Positions 42,880 to 52,030 of a stretch of 64,000 nucleotides of DNA are shown here, one piece after another. Below the pieces are notes generated by a model. The model saw only the letters and a list, made by a program, of their open reading frames with translations. It was not told the DNA's origin and searched no databases. The position numbers and the translations under genes were made by a program. Source of the DNA: Clostridiaceae bacterium Marseille-Q3526 (GTDB lineage Bacteria; Bacillota; Clostridia; Lachnospirales; Lachnospiraceae); the NCBI GenBank assembly GCA_018223375.1, contig JAGTTS010000001.1, positions 551,473 to 615,472 on the forward strand, read 5' to 3'. The stretch's first letter is position 1, and each line of letters starts with the position of its first letter.

Positions 42880-44424
42880 ATGAGCAAAAAACCAACGGTA
42901 CTGATGATTCTCGACGGATATGGATTAAATGACAGCTGCGATCACAATGCAGTTTGTGAGGCAAAGACGCCGGTGATGGATCAGTTAAAGAGCCAGTGCC
43001 CGTTTGTAAAGGGCTATGCCAGCGGAATGGCAGTGGGACTTCCTGACGGCCAGATGGGAAACTCTGAGGTAGGCCATCTGAATATGGGAGCCGGACGTAT
43101 TGTGTACCAGGAGCTCACAAGAATTACCAAGTCCATCCAGGATGGAGATTTCTTTGAGATTCCGGAGTTTTTACAGGCAGTGGCGAACTGCAAACAGAAC
43201 GGGTCTGCTCTTCACCTGTTTGGCCTTGTTTCTGACGGAGGCGTACACAGCCACAATACCCACATTTATGGTCTTCTGGATCTGGCTAAGAGAAACGGCC
43301 TTGAGAAGGTGTTTGTACACTGCTTTTTAGACGGCCGCGATACGCCGCCTGCATCTGGAAAGAGCTTTGTGGCAGAGCTTGAGGAAAAGATGCAGGAGAT
43401 CGGCGTTGGAAAGGTAGCTTCTGTGATGGGCCGCTATTACGCCATGGACAGAGATAAAAACTGGGACAGAAATAAGCTGGCTTACGACGTTATGACAAAG
43501 GGAGAAGGAAACCGCGCAGACAGCGCCCAGGCAGCAATCCAGGCTTCCTATGACGCGGAGAAGTTTGACGAGTTCGTGCTTCCTACTGTTATTGAGGAGA
43601 ACGGCGCTCCCGTAGGTCTGATCCAGGACGGGGATTCCGTGATTTTCTATAACTTCCGTCCAGACCGCGCAAGACAGATTACAAGAGCTTTCTGCGACAA
43701 TGAGTTTACAGGCTTTGAGCGCGAAAAGCACCTGAACCTGACTTTCGTATGCTTTACAGATTATGATGAGACCATTGAAAATAAGCTGGTAGCTTTCAAG
43801 AAAGAGAGCATTACCAATACCTTCGGCCAGTTCCTGGCAGCCAACCATAAAACTCAGGCCAGAATTGCAGAGACAGAGAAATACGCTCACGTGACCTTCT
43901 TCTTTAACGGCGGTGTGGAGGAGCCTAACAAGGGAGAGGACCGCATTCTCGTTCCATCCCCGAAGGAAGTTCCAACCTACGACTTAAAGCCTGAAATGAG
44001 CGCTCCTGCTGTCTGCGAAAAGCTGGTGGGAGCTATTAAGTCAGGCGATTACGACGTAGTGATTGTAAACTTTGCAAATCCTGACATGGTAGGCCACACA
44101 GGCGTGGAAGCTGCCGCCATCAAGGCGATTGAGGCAGTAGACCAGTGTATTGGAAAAGCAGTGGATGCAGTGAAGGAGATGGGCGGCGTTATGTTCATCT
44201 GTGCGGATCATGGAAACGCTGAGGTCATGGTGGATCCGGAGACAGGAAAACCATGGACTGCCCATACCACCAATCCAGTTCCATTTATCCTTGTAGGAGC
44301 AGACGCTTCCTACGGACTGAGAGAAGGCGGATGCCTGGCAGATATCGCTCCGACTTTAATTGAACTGATGGGTATGGAGCAGCCGAAAGAGATGACAGGA
44401 AAATCTCTTCTGATTAGAAAATAG
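42880..44424 (+). CDS. gpmI: 2,3-bisphosphoglycerate-independent phosphoglycerate mutase
   Basis: Mn-dependent phosphoglycerate mutase of 514 residues, alkaline-phosphatase superfamily. Metal Asp is in LMILDGYGLND, the phosphorylated Ser in GQMGNSEVGHLNMGAGR, HSHNTH-like metal and substrate residues in GGVHSHNTH, and the C-terminal FICADHGNAEVM metal site is intact. Length is standard. GGAG precedes the ATG at 42880; the upstream in-frame TTG at 42847 is not supported. It completes a glycolytic set (gap, pgk, tpiA, gpmI, pyk) within about 20 kb. Confidence 0.97.
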   Translation: MSKKPTVLMILDGYGLNDSCDHNAVCEAKTPVMDQLKSQCPFVKGYASGMAVGLPDGQMGNSEVGHLNMGAGRIVYQELTRITKSIQDGDFFEIPEFLQAVANCKQNGSALHLFGLVSDGGVHSHNTHIYGLLDLAKRNGLEKVFVHCFLDGRDTPPASGKSFVAELEEKMQEIGVGKVASVMGRYYAMDRDKNWDRNKLAYDVMTKGEGNRADSAQAAIQASYDAEKFDEFVLPTVIEENGAPVGLIQDGDSVIFYNFRPDRARQITRAFCDNEFTGFEREKHLNLTFVCFTDYDETIENKLVAFKKESITNTFGQFLAANHKTQARIAETEKYAHVTFFFNGGVEEPNKGEDRILVPSPKEVPTYDLKPEMSAPAVCEKLVGAIKSGDYDVVIVNFANPDMVGHTGVEAAAIKAIEAVDQCIGKAVDAVKEMGGVMFICADHGNAEVMVDPETGKPWTAHTTNPVPFILVGADASYGLREGGCLADIAPTLIELMGMEQPKEMTGKSLLIRK

Positions 44425-44454
44425 GAAAGCAGGGAGAATGCGGGAGGAGAAGGA

Positions 44455-45318
44455 ATGAAAACAGCGATTGTCACGGACAGCAACAGCGGAATTACCCAGA
44501 AGCAGGGAGAAGAACTGGGAATCTACGTGCTTCCGATGCCGTTTATGGTGGACGGCAGAACGTATCTGGAGGGAGTGGACCTGACTCATCAGGAATTTTA
44601 CGAGAAGATGAACGGAGGCGCTGATATCAGCACCTCCCAGCCTTCTCCTGATTCAGTGATGAAGCTGTGGGACGGACTTCTCACAACATACGACGAGATT
44701 GTCCACATTCCCATGTCCAGCGGCCTTTCCAGCGCCTGCCAGACGGCCATGGTTCTGGCCCAGGACTATGAGGGAAAAGTCCATGTAGTGGATAACCACC
44801 GTGTTTCTGTTACTCAGAGACAGTCGGCTCTGGACGCCCTGGAACTGGCGAAGGCAGGGGTAAGCGGCGCTGATATTAAGCGGAAGCTGGAGGAGACGCA
44901 GGGAGATTCTGTGATTTATATTACAGTGGACACGCTCAAGTACCTGAAAAAGGGAGGGCGCATTACAGCTGCCGCCGCAGCCCTGGGCACCCTTTTAAAG
45001 ATTAAGCCGGTGCTGATTATCCTGGGGAAAAAGCTGGACGCCTTTTCCAAGGCCAGAACCACAAAACAGGCGAAAAACATCATGATCTCAGCGATCCAGA
45101 AGGACTTGAAGGAGCGTCTGGGAGATGAAACCTGTACGAAAACGCATATTGAAATCGCCCACACGCAGAACGACGAGGCGGCCCAGGCTTTCAGCGAGGA
45201 GCTGAGAGAGCTGTTCCCGGAGGCAGATATTTATCTGGATCCGCTTCCGCTCAGCATTGCCTGCCACATCGGCCCAGGATCCCTGGCCCTGGCGGCTACC
45301 AGGAGGATGGAAGCATAG
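44455..45318 (+). CDS. DegV family fatty-acid-binding protein
   Basis: Two-domain EDD-fold protein of 287 residues. The N-terminal opening KTAIVTDSNSGIT and the TSQPSPDSV and IPMSSGLSSACQTA motifs bind the fatty-acid carboxylate in this family (FakB-like, partner of FakA kinase). The C-terminal domain ends in CHIGPGSLALA, the conserved H-x-GPG turn. It would present exogenous fatty acids for phosphorylation; no fakA is nearby. The histidine kinase gene starts at the base after its stop, so they are co-transcribed. Confidence 0.92.
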   Translation: MKTAIVTDSNSGITQKQGEELGIYVLPMPFMVDGRTYLEGVDLTHQEFYEKMNGGADISTSQPSPDSVMKLWDGLLTTYDEIVHIPMSSGLSSACQTAMVLAQDYEGKVHVVDNHRVSVTQRQSALDALELAKAGVSGADIKRKLEETQGDSVIYITVDTLKYLKKGGRITAAAAALGTLLKIKPVLIILGKKLDAFSKARTTKQAKNIMISAIQKDLKERLGDETCTKTHIEIAHTQNDEAAQAFSEELRELFPEADIYLDPLPLSIACHIGPGSLALAATRRMEA

Positions 45319-46773
45319 ATGTGGGGCGGCGTTTTTAAGAAAAAGACCAGGAGGGAGGCCCGCCATGCAGTCAGCATGCGGCTCCCTCTGCTTTTCTGTA
45401 TTCTGGTATTTACCATTGTTCCCCTTCTCACTCAGTCAGCCATGCTGACCTCCACGCTGCGGCAGAGCCAGGTGGAGGATACCATGATCCATGCCCAGAA
45501 TAAATGCCTGATCCTGGTCAACAAGATGCTCAGTTCCGACTATGCGAACAGCGGGGCGAAAAATCCGATTATGGATACAGAGTTGGCAGTGACGGCAGAG
45601 CTGTTTAACGGCCGGATTCTTGTGGCAGACCGGAATTTTAAGATTGTGAAGGATACCTACGGGCTGGCAGAGGGGAAATTTAATATCACAGAGGAAGTGC
45701 TGAAGGCCTATTCTGGAGAGACGCAGAGCAGCTACAACAAAAAAAAGGACTATTTTTCCCTGGCCTTCCCTATCCAGGAGAAGGAGGAAAACGGGATGGC
45801 GGACGGAGTTCTGCTGTTTACTGCGTCCACAGAGAGGATCGAGCTTCTGGACAGCCAGATTTCCGAGAAAATGTTCTTTTTCCAGATTGTGATTCTCTGG
45901 CTGGCCGCCGGTCTGGCATTTTTAGCTGCCGGCGTGCTGATCCGGCCGTTCACAAGGCTTCGGAAGGTTCTGGGAATTGTGGCGGACGGAGATCTGGAAC
46001 AGGATATCATGATAGGCGACTATAGGGAAACAAGAGAAATTTCTGATGCGGTGAGCCGCACTCTGGGGAAGCTGAAAGCGGTAGACCAGTCCAGGCAGGA
46101 GTTCGTCTCTAACGTATCCCATGAGCTGAAAACGCCTATTACCTCTATCCGGGTTCTGGCAGACTCCCTGATGGGAATGGAGGACGCCCCGGCAGAGCTT
46201 TACCGGGAATTTTTATCCGATATTTCCGATGAGATTGACAGGGAGAGCAAGATTATCGACGATCTCCTGACGCTGGTGCGGGCAGATAAATCCAATGCGG
46301 AGCTGAATGTGGCCACAGCCAATTTAAACGGCCTTCTGGAGCAGATTTTAAAGCGGCTTCGGCCCATTGCCAAGAAGAGAAATATCGAGCTGGTATTTGA
46401 AAGCATCCGCCAGGTGTCTGCAGATGTGGACGAGGTAAAGCTTTCCCTGGCCCTCACTAATTTAGTGGAAAACGCCATTAAGTATAATCATGAGGACGGC
46501 TGGGTTCATGTGACTCTGGACGCAGATCACAAGTTTTTCTATGTAAAAATTTCAGACAATGGAATTGGCATATCCCAGGAGGCGCAGGAGCACGTGTTCG
46601 AGCGTTTTTACCGGGTAGACAAGGCCCGGTCAAGGGAGACAGGAGGCACTGGCCTGGGACTTGCCATTACAAAGAGCATTGTGCTGATGCACCAGGGAGC
46701 GATCAAGCTGCAGAGCAGGGAGGGGGAGGGAACCACCTTCACCGTCCGGATTCCTCTGAATTATATTCCGTAG
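45319..46773 (+). CDS. HAMP-domain sensor histidine kinase without adjacent response regulator
   Basis: Membrane kinase of 484 residues. A first membrane segment (about 21-42), an extracytoplasmic sensor domain (about 43-180), a second segment (about 185-206) and a HAMP linker (about 207-255) lead to the HisKA domain with His268 in VSNVSHELKTPI. The ATPase domain has LVENAIKYN (N box), SDNGIGI (G1) and GGTGLGLAI (G2). The gene abuts degV and is followed by a GerMN lipoprotein. No response regulator lies on either side, so its partner is encoded elsewhere. The kinase/GerMN lipoprotein order recalls actinobacterial MtrB-LpqB. Confidence 0.93.
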   Translation: MWGGVFKKKTRREARHAVSMRLPLLFCILVFTIVPLLTQSAMLTSTLRQSQVEDTMIHAQNKCLILVNKMLSSDYANSGAKNPIMDTELAVTAELFNGRILVADRNFKIVKDTYGLAEGKFNITEEVLKAYSGETQSSYNKKKDYFSLAFPIQEKEENGMADGVLLFTASTERIELLDSQISEKMFFFQIVILWLAAGLAFLAAGVLIRPFTRLRKVLGIVADGDLEQDIMIGDYRETREISDAVSRTLGKLKAVDQSRQEFVSNVSHELKTPITSIRVLADSLMGMEDAPAELYREFLSDISDEIDRESKIIDDLLTLVRADKSNAELNVATANLNGLLEQILKRLRPIAKKRNIELVFESIRQVSADVDEVKLSLALTNLVENAIKYNHEDGWVHVTLDADHKFFYVKISDNGIGISQEAQEHVFERFYRVDKARSRETGGTGLGLAITKSIVLMHQGAIKLQSREGEGTTFTVRIPLNYIP

Positions 46774-46845
46774 AGGCGGCCTGAAATGAGAAGATTCAAA
46801 GAGCTTTTTTACAGACAGAAGTTCGGAAAGAACAGGAGGGCAGAA

Positions 46846-47814
46846 ATGAAAACAGCGGAAAAAAGAACCGGGAGAGGAAAGAAGGCAGCGTTTCTTCTGG
46901 CGGCAGCGCTGCTTTTAGCAGTGTTCTGCACAGGCTGCAAAGGAAAGCGGAAGGAGGAAAACGAGGCGTCCGGATCGGGAGAGTACCAGATTTATTACTT
47001 GGACGCTTCCGGCCTGAAGCTCAGCCCCTGCAGCTATAAGACAGAGACAGAGGACACGGAACAGCTTCTCGGAGAACTGGCCGGCCAGCTTCTGACTCCT
47101 CCGGCAGATACGGAGTACCAGCCGGCGTTGACGGATAAGACAAAGCTTCTGGGAATGAAAAAGAACGACAACGTACTCTATCTGGATTTCAGCAAGGAGT
47201 ACAACTCCATAGAGCCGATCCGGGAAATCCTGTGCCGGGCGGCGTTTGTCAAGACGCTGACTCAGGCGGAGGGAGTGGAGTTCGTGGCGATCAGCTGCGA
47301 GGGGCAGCCAAAGCTGGACAGCGCCGGAAATCCGGTGGGAGCTTTGGGAAAGAGCGATTTTGTGGAGGGAGTCACGGATATTAATTCCTATGAACAGGCA
47401 GAGCTGACCCTTTATTTTTCTAACGAGGAGGGAACGGCCCTGATTCCGGAAACCAGAACTGTGGTGCACAGCGCCAACACCTCTCTGGAACGTCTGGTGG
47501 TGGAACAGCTGGTAGCGGGTCCTCTGGACGACGCGGTAAATCCCGTTCTTCCCAAGGAGACCAAGATTTTAAACGTATCTGTGGCGGAGAATATCTGCTA
47601 CGTAAACTTTGACAGCAGCTTTCTGGCAGGAGTGCCGAACACCTCGGAAAAACTGACAGTCTACGCAATCGTGGATTCTCTGACAGAGCTTCAGACAGTA
47701 AATAAAGTGCAGATTACAGTAAACGGATCCCAGGATATCATGTACCGGGATGCAATCCCCCTGAATCAGCCATTTGACCGGGACGAGCAGTATATTTTGA
47801 ATCAGGAGGGATAA
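46846..47814 (+). CDS. GerMN-domain lipoprotein
   Basis: Lipoprotein of 322 residues from the ATG at 46846, which has AGGAGG 7 bases upstream; the earlier in-frame ATG at 46786 has no good site. The signal peptide (KRTGRGKKAAFLLAAALLL) ends in a lipobox at FCTGC. Two GerMN-type domains follow, about residues 50-150 (IYYLDASGLKLSPCSY, VLYLDFSKEY) and 185-300 (LTLYFSNEEG, ICYVNFDSSFL). GerMN domains occur in spore germination protein GerM and in LpqB. Tight linkage to the sensor kinase suggests it acts on the sensor outside the membrane. Confidence 0.88.
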   Translation: MKTAEKRTGRGKKAAFLLAAALLLAVFCTGCKGKRKEENEASGSGEYQIYYLDASGLKLSPCSYKTETEDTEQLLGELAGQLLTPPADTEYQPALTDKTKLLGMKKNDNVLYLDFSKEYNSIEPIREILCRAAFVKTLTQAEGVEFVAISCEGQPKLDSAGNPVGALGKSDFVEGVTDINSYEQAELTLYFSNEEGTALIPETRTVVHSANTSLERLVVEQLVAGPLDDAVNPVLPKETKILNVSVAENICYVNFDSSFLAGVPNTSEKLTVYAIVDSLTELQTVNKVQITVNGSQDIMYRDAIPLNQPFDRDEQYILNQEG

Positions 47815-47832
47815 GACAAGGAGGAAATAATC

Positions 47833-50523
47833 ATAAAACGACCGCTACTTTGGACAGCAGCAGCCATTGTACTTGGAGAGGCAGGGGCGTATCTGGCCTG
47901 GAGAAATGCGGCGGATGAAATCATCGTAAAAGGCGGCGCGGCAGCATTTGCGGCGGCGCTGGTATTCTGTGCCCTTTTTGCGGATACTGGCAGAACAGCC
48001 GGATCTGTAAGAGGGCTTTTTTCAATGGAAACAGGCTTTTTCAGCAGGAGAAGGCTTGAAAAGGCGCGTCTGGCTCCGATTTTCGCGCTGGCGGCGTTCG
48101 CTTTTCTTGGCGCAGCCAGGATGGAAGCCGGACTTCAGGAGGAGGCAATTGTAAGGGAAGAGGGAACATTCGGCTTTTCCGAACTGGCAGCCAGGGCGGA
48201 GGGAACGGCAGAGACCATTCAGGAGAAGGATGGAAGGGTGTCTGTCCAGCTGAAGGATGTAAAAGCAGCAGTGAGAAAAACCGATCCGGAAAGAGAATCG
48301 GCAGAGACGGAATCAGAGGGGAAAGAAGAGAAAACAAAAGAGATAACAAAAGAGAAAACAAAAAAGAAAGAGAGTGCAGACGGGCAGGAAGAATGGAAGG
48401 AGTACGAGTTAGACCGCCTGCTGGTCTATCTGCCTCCGGAGGAGATAGGGAAAGAAGAGCTGCTTCCAGGAATGAAGCTTTTGTGCATGGGAGAACTGGA
48501 AAGCTTCGAACCGGCCAGAAACGCGGGAGAGTTTGACTATCGGCTTTATTACCGTTCCAGGCACATCTGCTGCAGGATGAGCGCTAAAAAGGCGGAAATT
48601 ACAGACCGATCGGCGGATCCTTTGAAGGCGGCCGCTTACAGCTTCAGGGAAAGGGCCAGGGAAGCTTTGAAACAATTCTGCACAGAAAAAGATGCGGGGC
48701 TTTTGTCGGCGGTCCTTCTGGGGGACAAGACACAGATGGATGAGGAAATAAACGACCTGTACCAGAAAAACGGGATTGCCCACCTTCTGGCAGTCAGCGG
48801 GCTCCACGTATCTTTAATAGGAATGGGACTTTATCGTCTGCTCCGGCGTCTGGGGCTGGGATTTGGCTGGGCCGGAGTGTGGAGCGGAGGGCTTCTTTTT
48901 CTCTATGGAACCATGACGGGATTCGGCCCGTCGGTTTTCCGTGCCTGTCTGATGCTTGCCTGCTCCTTTGCCGCGTCTTATCTGGGCAGAACCTATGATC
49001 TTTTGTCCGCCATGTCTCTGGCAGCGATCTGCCTGTCTCTTGAAAATCCCTTTGTTATTTTTACCGGCGCCTTTCAGCTCTCCTTTGGAGCAGTGTTTGC
49101 CATTGGCTGGGCTGGAAAAGAGCTGTCTGACGGTCTGGAGTGCAAAAAGGAATGGGAAAACGCTCTGGCCGTGAGTCTGGCGATTCAGCTTGTTACAGGG
49201 CCTATTGTGCTGTACCATTTTTTTGAATATCCTCTGTATGGGATTTTTTTGAATTTCCTTGTGATTCCTCTGATGACCTATGTGGTGGGCGCAGGGATCG
49301 CAGGCCTTCTCATGGGGATGGCAGGAATTTCACTTTTGGCCGCTGCGGCAGGAGCTGGAACTCTGTCTGGCGCTGCGGCAGCGGCGGGCCGTCTGCTGGA
49401 GCTTGGCGCAGTGGGAAGCATGGGAACCTGCCACTACATTTTTGCATGGTATGAAATGCTCTGCCGCCTGACGAAGCGTCTCCCTGGCAGCTCTCTGATT
49501 TTAGGAAGGCCAGAATCCTGGAAGCTGGCGGCCTACTATGGCGTTTTAGCAGCGTTTCTGCACTTTTTGGGAAACCGCGGGAGAGAGCGCGCGGAGACGG
49601 GAGAGAGGACAAAGGCCGGAGAAATGAGGGCAAAAGACAGAGAAGCGGCGGCAAAAGGCAGGCTTATGGACAGAATAAAGATTTGGGGATTTTTGTCGTC
49701 TCTTATCGCTTTTCTGCTGTATCGTTCTGTCTCCGGACTCCGGATTGATTTTATCGACGTGGGGCAGGGGGACGGAATTCTTCTGGAGACAAAAAAACAA
49801 GTGATTTTGGTGGACGGAGGAAGCACCCAGCTGAAAAAACTGGGAGAACAAAGGCTGGAACCGCTTTTAAAGAGCAGGGGAATCAGAAAAATAGATATGG
49901 CCTTTGTCAGCCATGGAGATCAGGATCACATAAGCGGACTGATGTGGCTGTTAGAGGAGGACACGGGAATCGAAATTGGCCGCCTGTTTCTTCCTCTTCC
50001 TGGAAAAGGGGAGGAGATCTACGAAAAGCTGAAGTCTGCAGCAGCCAGAAAAGGAGTGAAAGCAGACTATATCTGCGCCGGAGACTTAATACAGTCGGGA
50101 AAGCTTTCCCTGTCCTGCCTGTACCCATACAGAGATACTTTAAGCAGCGACAGAAACGGCCATTCTGAGGTGCTTCTGGCTGAATACGGGGATTTTTCCA
50201 TGCTGCTCATGGGAGATCTGGGGACAGAGGGGGAAGCTGAGATTGCAGAGGTCTGGGATGAGAAAAAGCAGGTTCAGATTTTAAAGGCAGGCCATCATGG
50301 ATCCTCTACGTCCAGCTCAGAGCTGTTTTTAGATACAGTGAGGCCCCAAATTGCCGTTTTGTCCTATGGAAAGGATAATTCCTACGGCCATCCCCATCCG
50401 GAGGTTATAGAAAGACTGGAAGAAAGGGGAATTGCCAGCTGGGCCACAGAAGAGCAGGGGATGATCACGGTCAGGACAGACGGAAAGGAGCTGGAAATAC
50501 AGGGATTTCTCAAAAACAGATAA
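47833..50523 (+). CDS. comEC: DNA internalization protein ComEC/Rec2 family, apparent non-canonical start
   Basis: Membrane channel for single-stranded DNA uptake with a C-terminal metallo-beta-lactamase-like domain. The family N-terminus (KRPLLWTAAAIVLGE and a second hydrophobic stretch) is encoded in frame from 47833, but the codon there is ATA, preceded at ideal distance by AAGGAGG. Upstream in-frame codons are ATC and ATA, then stop at 47812. The first ATG, at 48025, would delete two membrane segments. Further on come a Lys/Glu-rich insert (about residues 155-190), the Competence domain (DKTQMDEEINDLYQKNGIAH, LLAVSGLHVSL) and the MBL motifs VGQGDG, SHGDQDH and AGHHGS. About 896 residues with the extended start. 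Confidence 0.85.
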   Translation: MKRPLLWTAAAIVLGEAGAYLAWRNAADEIIVKGGAAAFAAALVFCALFADTGRTAGSVRGLFSMETGFFSRRRLEKARLAPIFALAAFAFLGAARMEAGLQEEAIVREEGTFGFSELAARAEGTAETIQEKDGRVSVQLKDVKAAVRKTDPERESAETESEGKEEKTKEITKEKTKKKESADGQEEWKEYELDRLLVYLPPEEIGKEELLPGMKLLCMGELESFEPARNAGEFDYRLYYRSRHICCRMSAKKAEITDRSADPLKAAAYSFRERAREALKQFCTEKDAGLLSAVLLGDKTQMDEEINDLYQKNGIAHLLAVSGLHVSLIGMGLYRLLRRLGLGFGWAGVWSGGLLFLYGTMTGFGPSVFRACLMLACSFAASYLGRTYDLLSAMSLAAICLSLENPFVIFTGAFQLSFGAVFAIGWAGKELSDGLECKKEWENALAVSLAIQLVTGPIVLYHFFEYPLYGIFLNFLVIPLMTYVVGAGIAGLLMGMAGISLLAAAAGAGTLSGAAAAAGRLLELGAVGSMGTCHYIFAWYEMLCRLTKRLPGSSLILGRPESWKLAAYYGVLAAFLHFLGNRGRERAETGERTKAGEMRAKDREAAAKGRLMDRIKIWGFLSSLIAFLLYRSVSGLRIDFIDVGQGDGILLETKKQVILVDGGSTQLKKLGEQRLEPLLKSRGIRKIDMAFVSHGDQDHISGLMWLLEEDTGIEIGRLFLPLPGKGEEIYEKLKSAAARKGVKADYICAGDLIQSGKLSLSCLYPYRDTLSSDRNGHSEVLLAEYGDFSMLLMGDLGTEGEAEIAEVWDEKKQVQILKAGHHGSSTSSSELFLDTVRPQIAVLSYGKDNSYGHPHPEVIERLEERGIASWATEEQGMITVRTDGKELEIQGFLKNR

Positions 50524-50623
50524 AATTTCAGGTTTTGGGGCTCAAGCATTTCCCCTGGCGGCGGAAGACAGCACAAATGCGCGTTTGCTGTGTATGGAGC
50601 TGTGTATAGATACAGAAACCGGA

Positions 50624-50652
50624 TTGGCAAACAGAAGGATTGATTATATAAT
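50624..50652 (+). promoter_or_regulatory. holA promoter
   Basis: TTGGCA (50624-50629), 17-base spacer, perfect TATAAT (50647-50652), 68 bases before the holA ATG. Confidence 0.8.
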
Positions 50653-50720
50653 AGTATCGAATAGCAAGGCGGAAGCAGAGCAGAGGCTGCAGCGCGTAAG
50701 CAGCGATTGGAGAACAGGAT

Positions 50721-51692
50721 ATGGAGACATTAAACCAGGATATTAAATCAGGAGATTTCAAGCGTTTTTATCTGCTGTTTGGAGAGGAAGAGTTTCTAAA
50801 GCAGAGCTATAAAAAGCGTCTTCGCCAGGCTGTGGCAGGGGACGACACCATGAATTATAACTATTTTGAGGGGAAAGGGCTGGACGTGCAGGAACTGATC
50901 AGCCTGGCCAATACCATGCCATTTTTCAGCGACAGGCGTCTGATTCTGGTGGAGGACAGCGGATGCTTCAAGGCGGCTTCTGACGAGCTGGTGGAGGCGC
51001 TGCCGGATATTCCGGACACCACCTGCATGGTATTTGTGGAGTCGGCAGTAGATAAGAGGAACCGCCTGTATAAAAAAGTAAAGGAATTAGGCAGCGCAGT
51101 GGAGCTGAAGCGGCAGAGCGCTTCCCAGCTGGCTGTGTGGGCAGGGCGGATTCTGGCGCAGAACGGAAGAAAGATCACCTCCTCTGACATGAATCTCTTT
51201 CTGGAGCGGACAGGAGACGACATGGAAACCATCCGCACAGAGCTGGAAAAACTGATTTCCTACACCATGGGACAGGAAATTGTGGCCAGGGAGGACATAG
51301 AGGCTGTCACAACAGTGCAGGTGACAAACAAGATTTTTGATATGGTGACGGCCATTGTTGCGGGAAAGACAAAAACAGCCATGGATCGCTACGAGGATCT
51401 TCTGACTTTAAAGGAGCCGCCGATGAGAATCCTCTTTTTAATCGCCAGACAGTTTAATCAAATTCTGCTGGTAAAAGAAATGATGGCCTCTGGAAACGAT
51501 AAAAGCGCCATTGCCTCAAAGCTTAAAATTCCGCCCTTTGCGGCTGCCAAGTTGATGCCCCAGGCTAGAAATTTCACAAAGGAGCAGCTGGCTGGCTGCG
51601 TGGAAGCCTGCGTGGAGGCCGAGGAGGCAGTTAAGACAGGACGGCTGGGAGACCGGCTGGCGGTGGAGCTGCTGATTATGCGGAAGTATTAG
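50721..51692 (+). CDS. holA: DNA polymerase III delta subunit
   Basis: Clamp-loader subunit that opens the sliding clamp, 323 residues. The N-terminal clamp-binding domain begins KRFYLLFGEEEFLK (modified P-loop region typical of HolA). The central segment VFVESAVDKRNRLYKKVKEL and the C-terminal collar helices (LFLIARQFNQILLVKEM, LGDRLAVELLIMRK) match the family. It is usually followed by rpsT in related genomes (from general knowledge), but here a polysaccharide locus begins instead. A strong terminator follows within 25 bases. Confidence 0.94.
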   Translation: METLNQDIKSGDFKRFYLLFGEEEFLKQSYKKRLRQAVAGDDTMNYNYFEGKGLDVQELISLANTMPFFSDRRLILVEDSGCFKAASDELVEALPDIPDTTCMVFVESAVDKRNRLYKKVKELGSAVELKRQSASQLAVWAGRILAQNGRKITSSDMNLFLERTGDDMETIRTELEKLISYTMGQEIVAREDIEAVTTVQVTNKIFDMVTAIVAGKTKTAMDRYEDLLTLKEPPMRILFLIARQFNQILLVKEMMASGNDKSAIASKLKIPPFAAAKLMPQARNFTKEQLAGCVEACVEAEEAVKTGRLGDRLAVELLIMRKY

Positions 51693-51712
51693 CAAAGAGA
51701 AGTACAGGCAGG

Positions 51713-51753
51713 AAAAAAGTGTCGCTTAACAGGCAGTTAAGCGACACTTTTTT
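51713..51753 (+). terminator. Intrinsic terminator after holA (left inverted-repeat copy)
   Basis: Perfect 18-bp stem (51713-51730 with 51736-51753) with loop AGGCA, ending in six Ts. Confidence 0.92.
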
Positions 51754-52009
51754 GGTATTTTATAGAAAACTCTTTCATTTTGAACAAAGCTCTTTTGTTC
51801 CCGTAAATTATAACACCCTTTAACAGGGGAGTCAATCGCCATAAACAGGTACATTTTTCTCTTATTTCTAAAATTTTCTTAGTTTTCTTTTAATTTTCAA
51901 CTCAAAAAAACAAAAAATATCCAGAACTTTTTATGAGAACGAACGGACGACTCAAATCTGGTTTTTGTCAGCGTAAAAAAGTGTCGCTTAACTGCCTGTT
52001 AAGCGACAC
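51719..52009. repeat. 291-bp segment bounded by exact 35-bp inverted repeats, each hairpin-forming
   Basis: 51719-51753 and 51975-52009 are exact reverse complements over 35 bases, and each is itself a palindrome with a 5-base loop. The T-tracts of both face the 221-bp AT-rich centre, so one terminates plus-strand and the other minus-strand transcription entering the segment. The centre has no gene but has a GAACAAA/TTTGTTC inverted repeat near 51779-51797. The layout resembles a miniature inverted-repeat element or an insulated promoter region for the loaP gene downstream. Confidence 0.8.
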
Positions 52010-52030
52010 AAATGGAAAGGATGGACGCAG

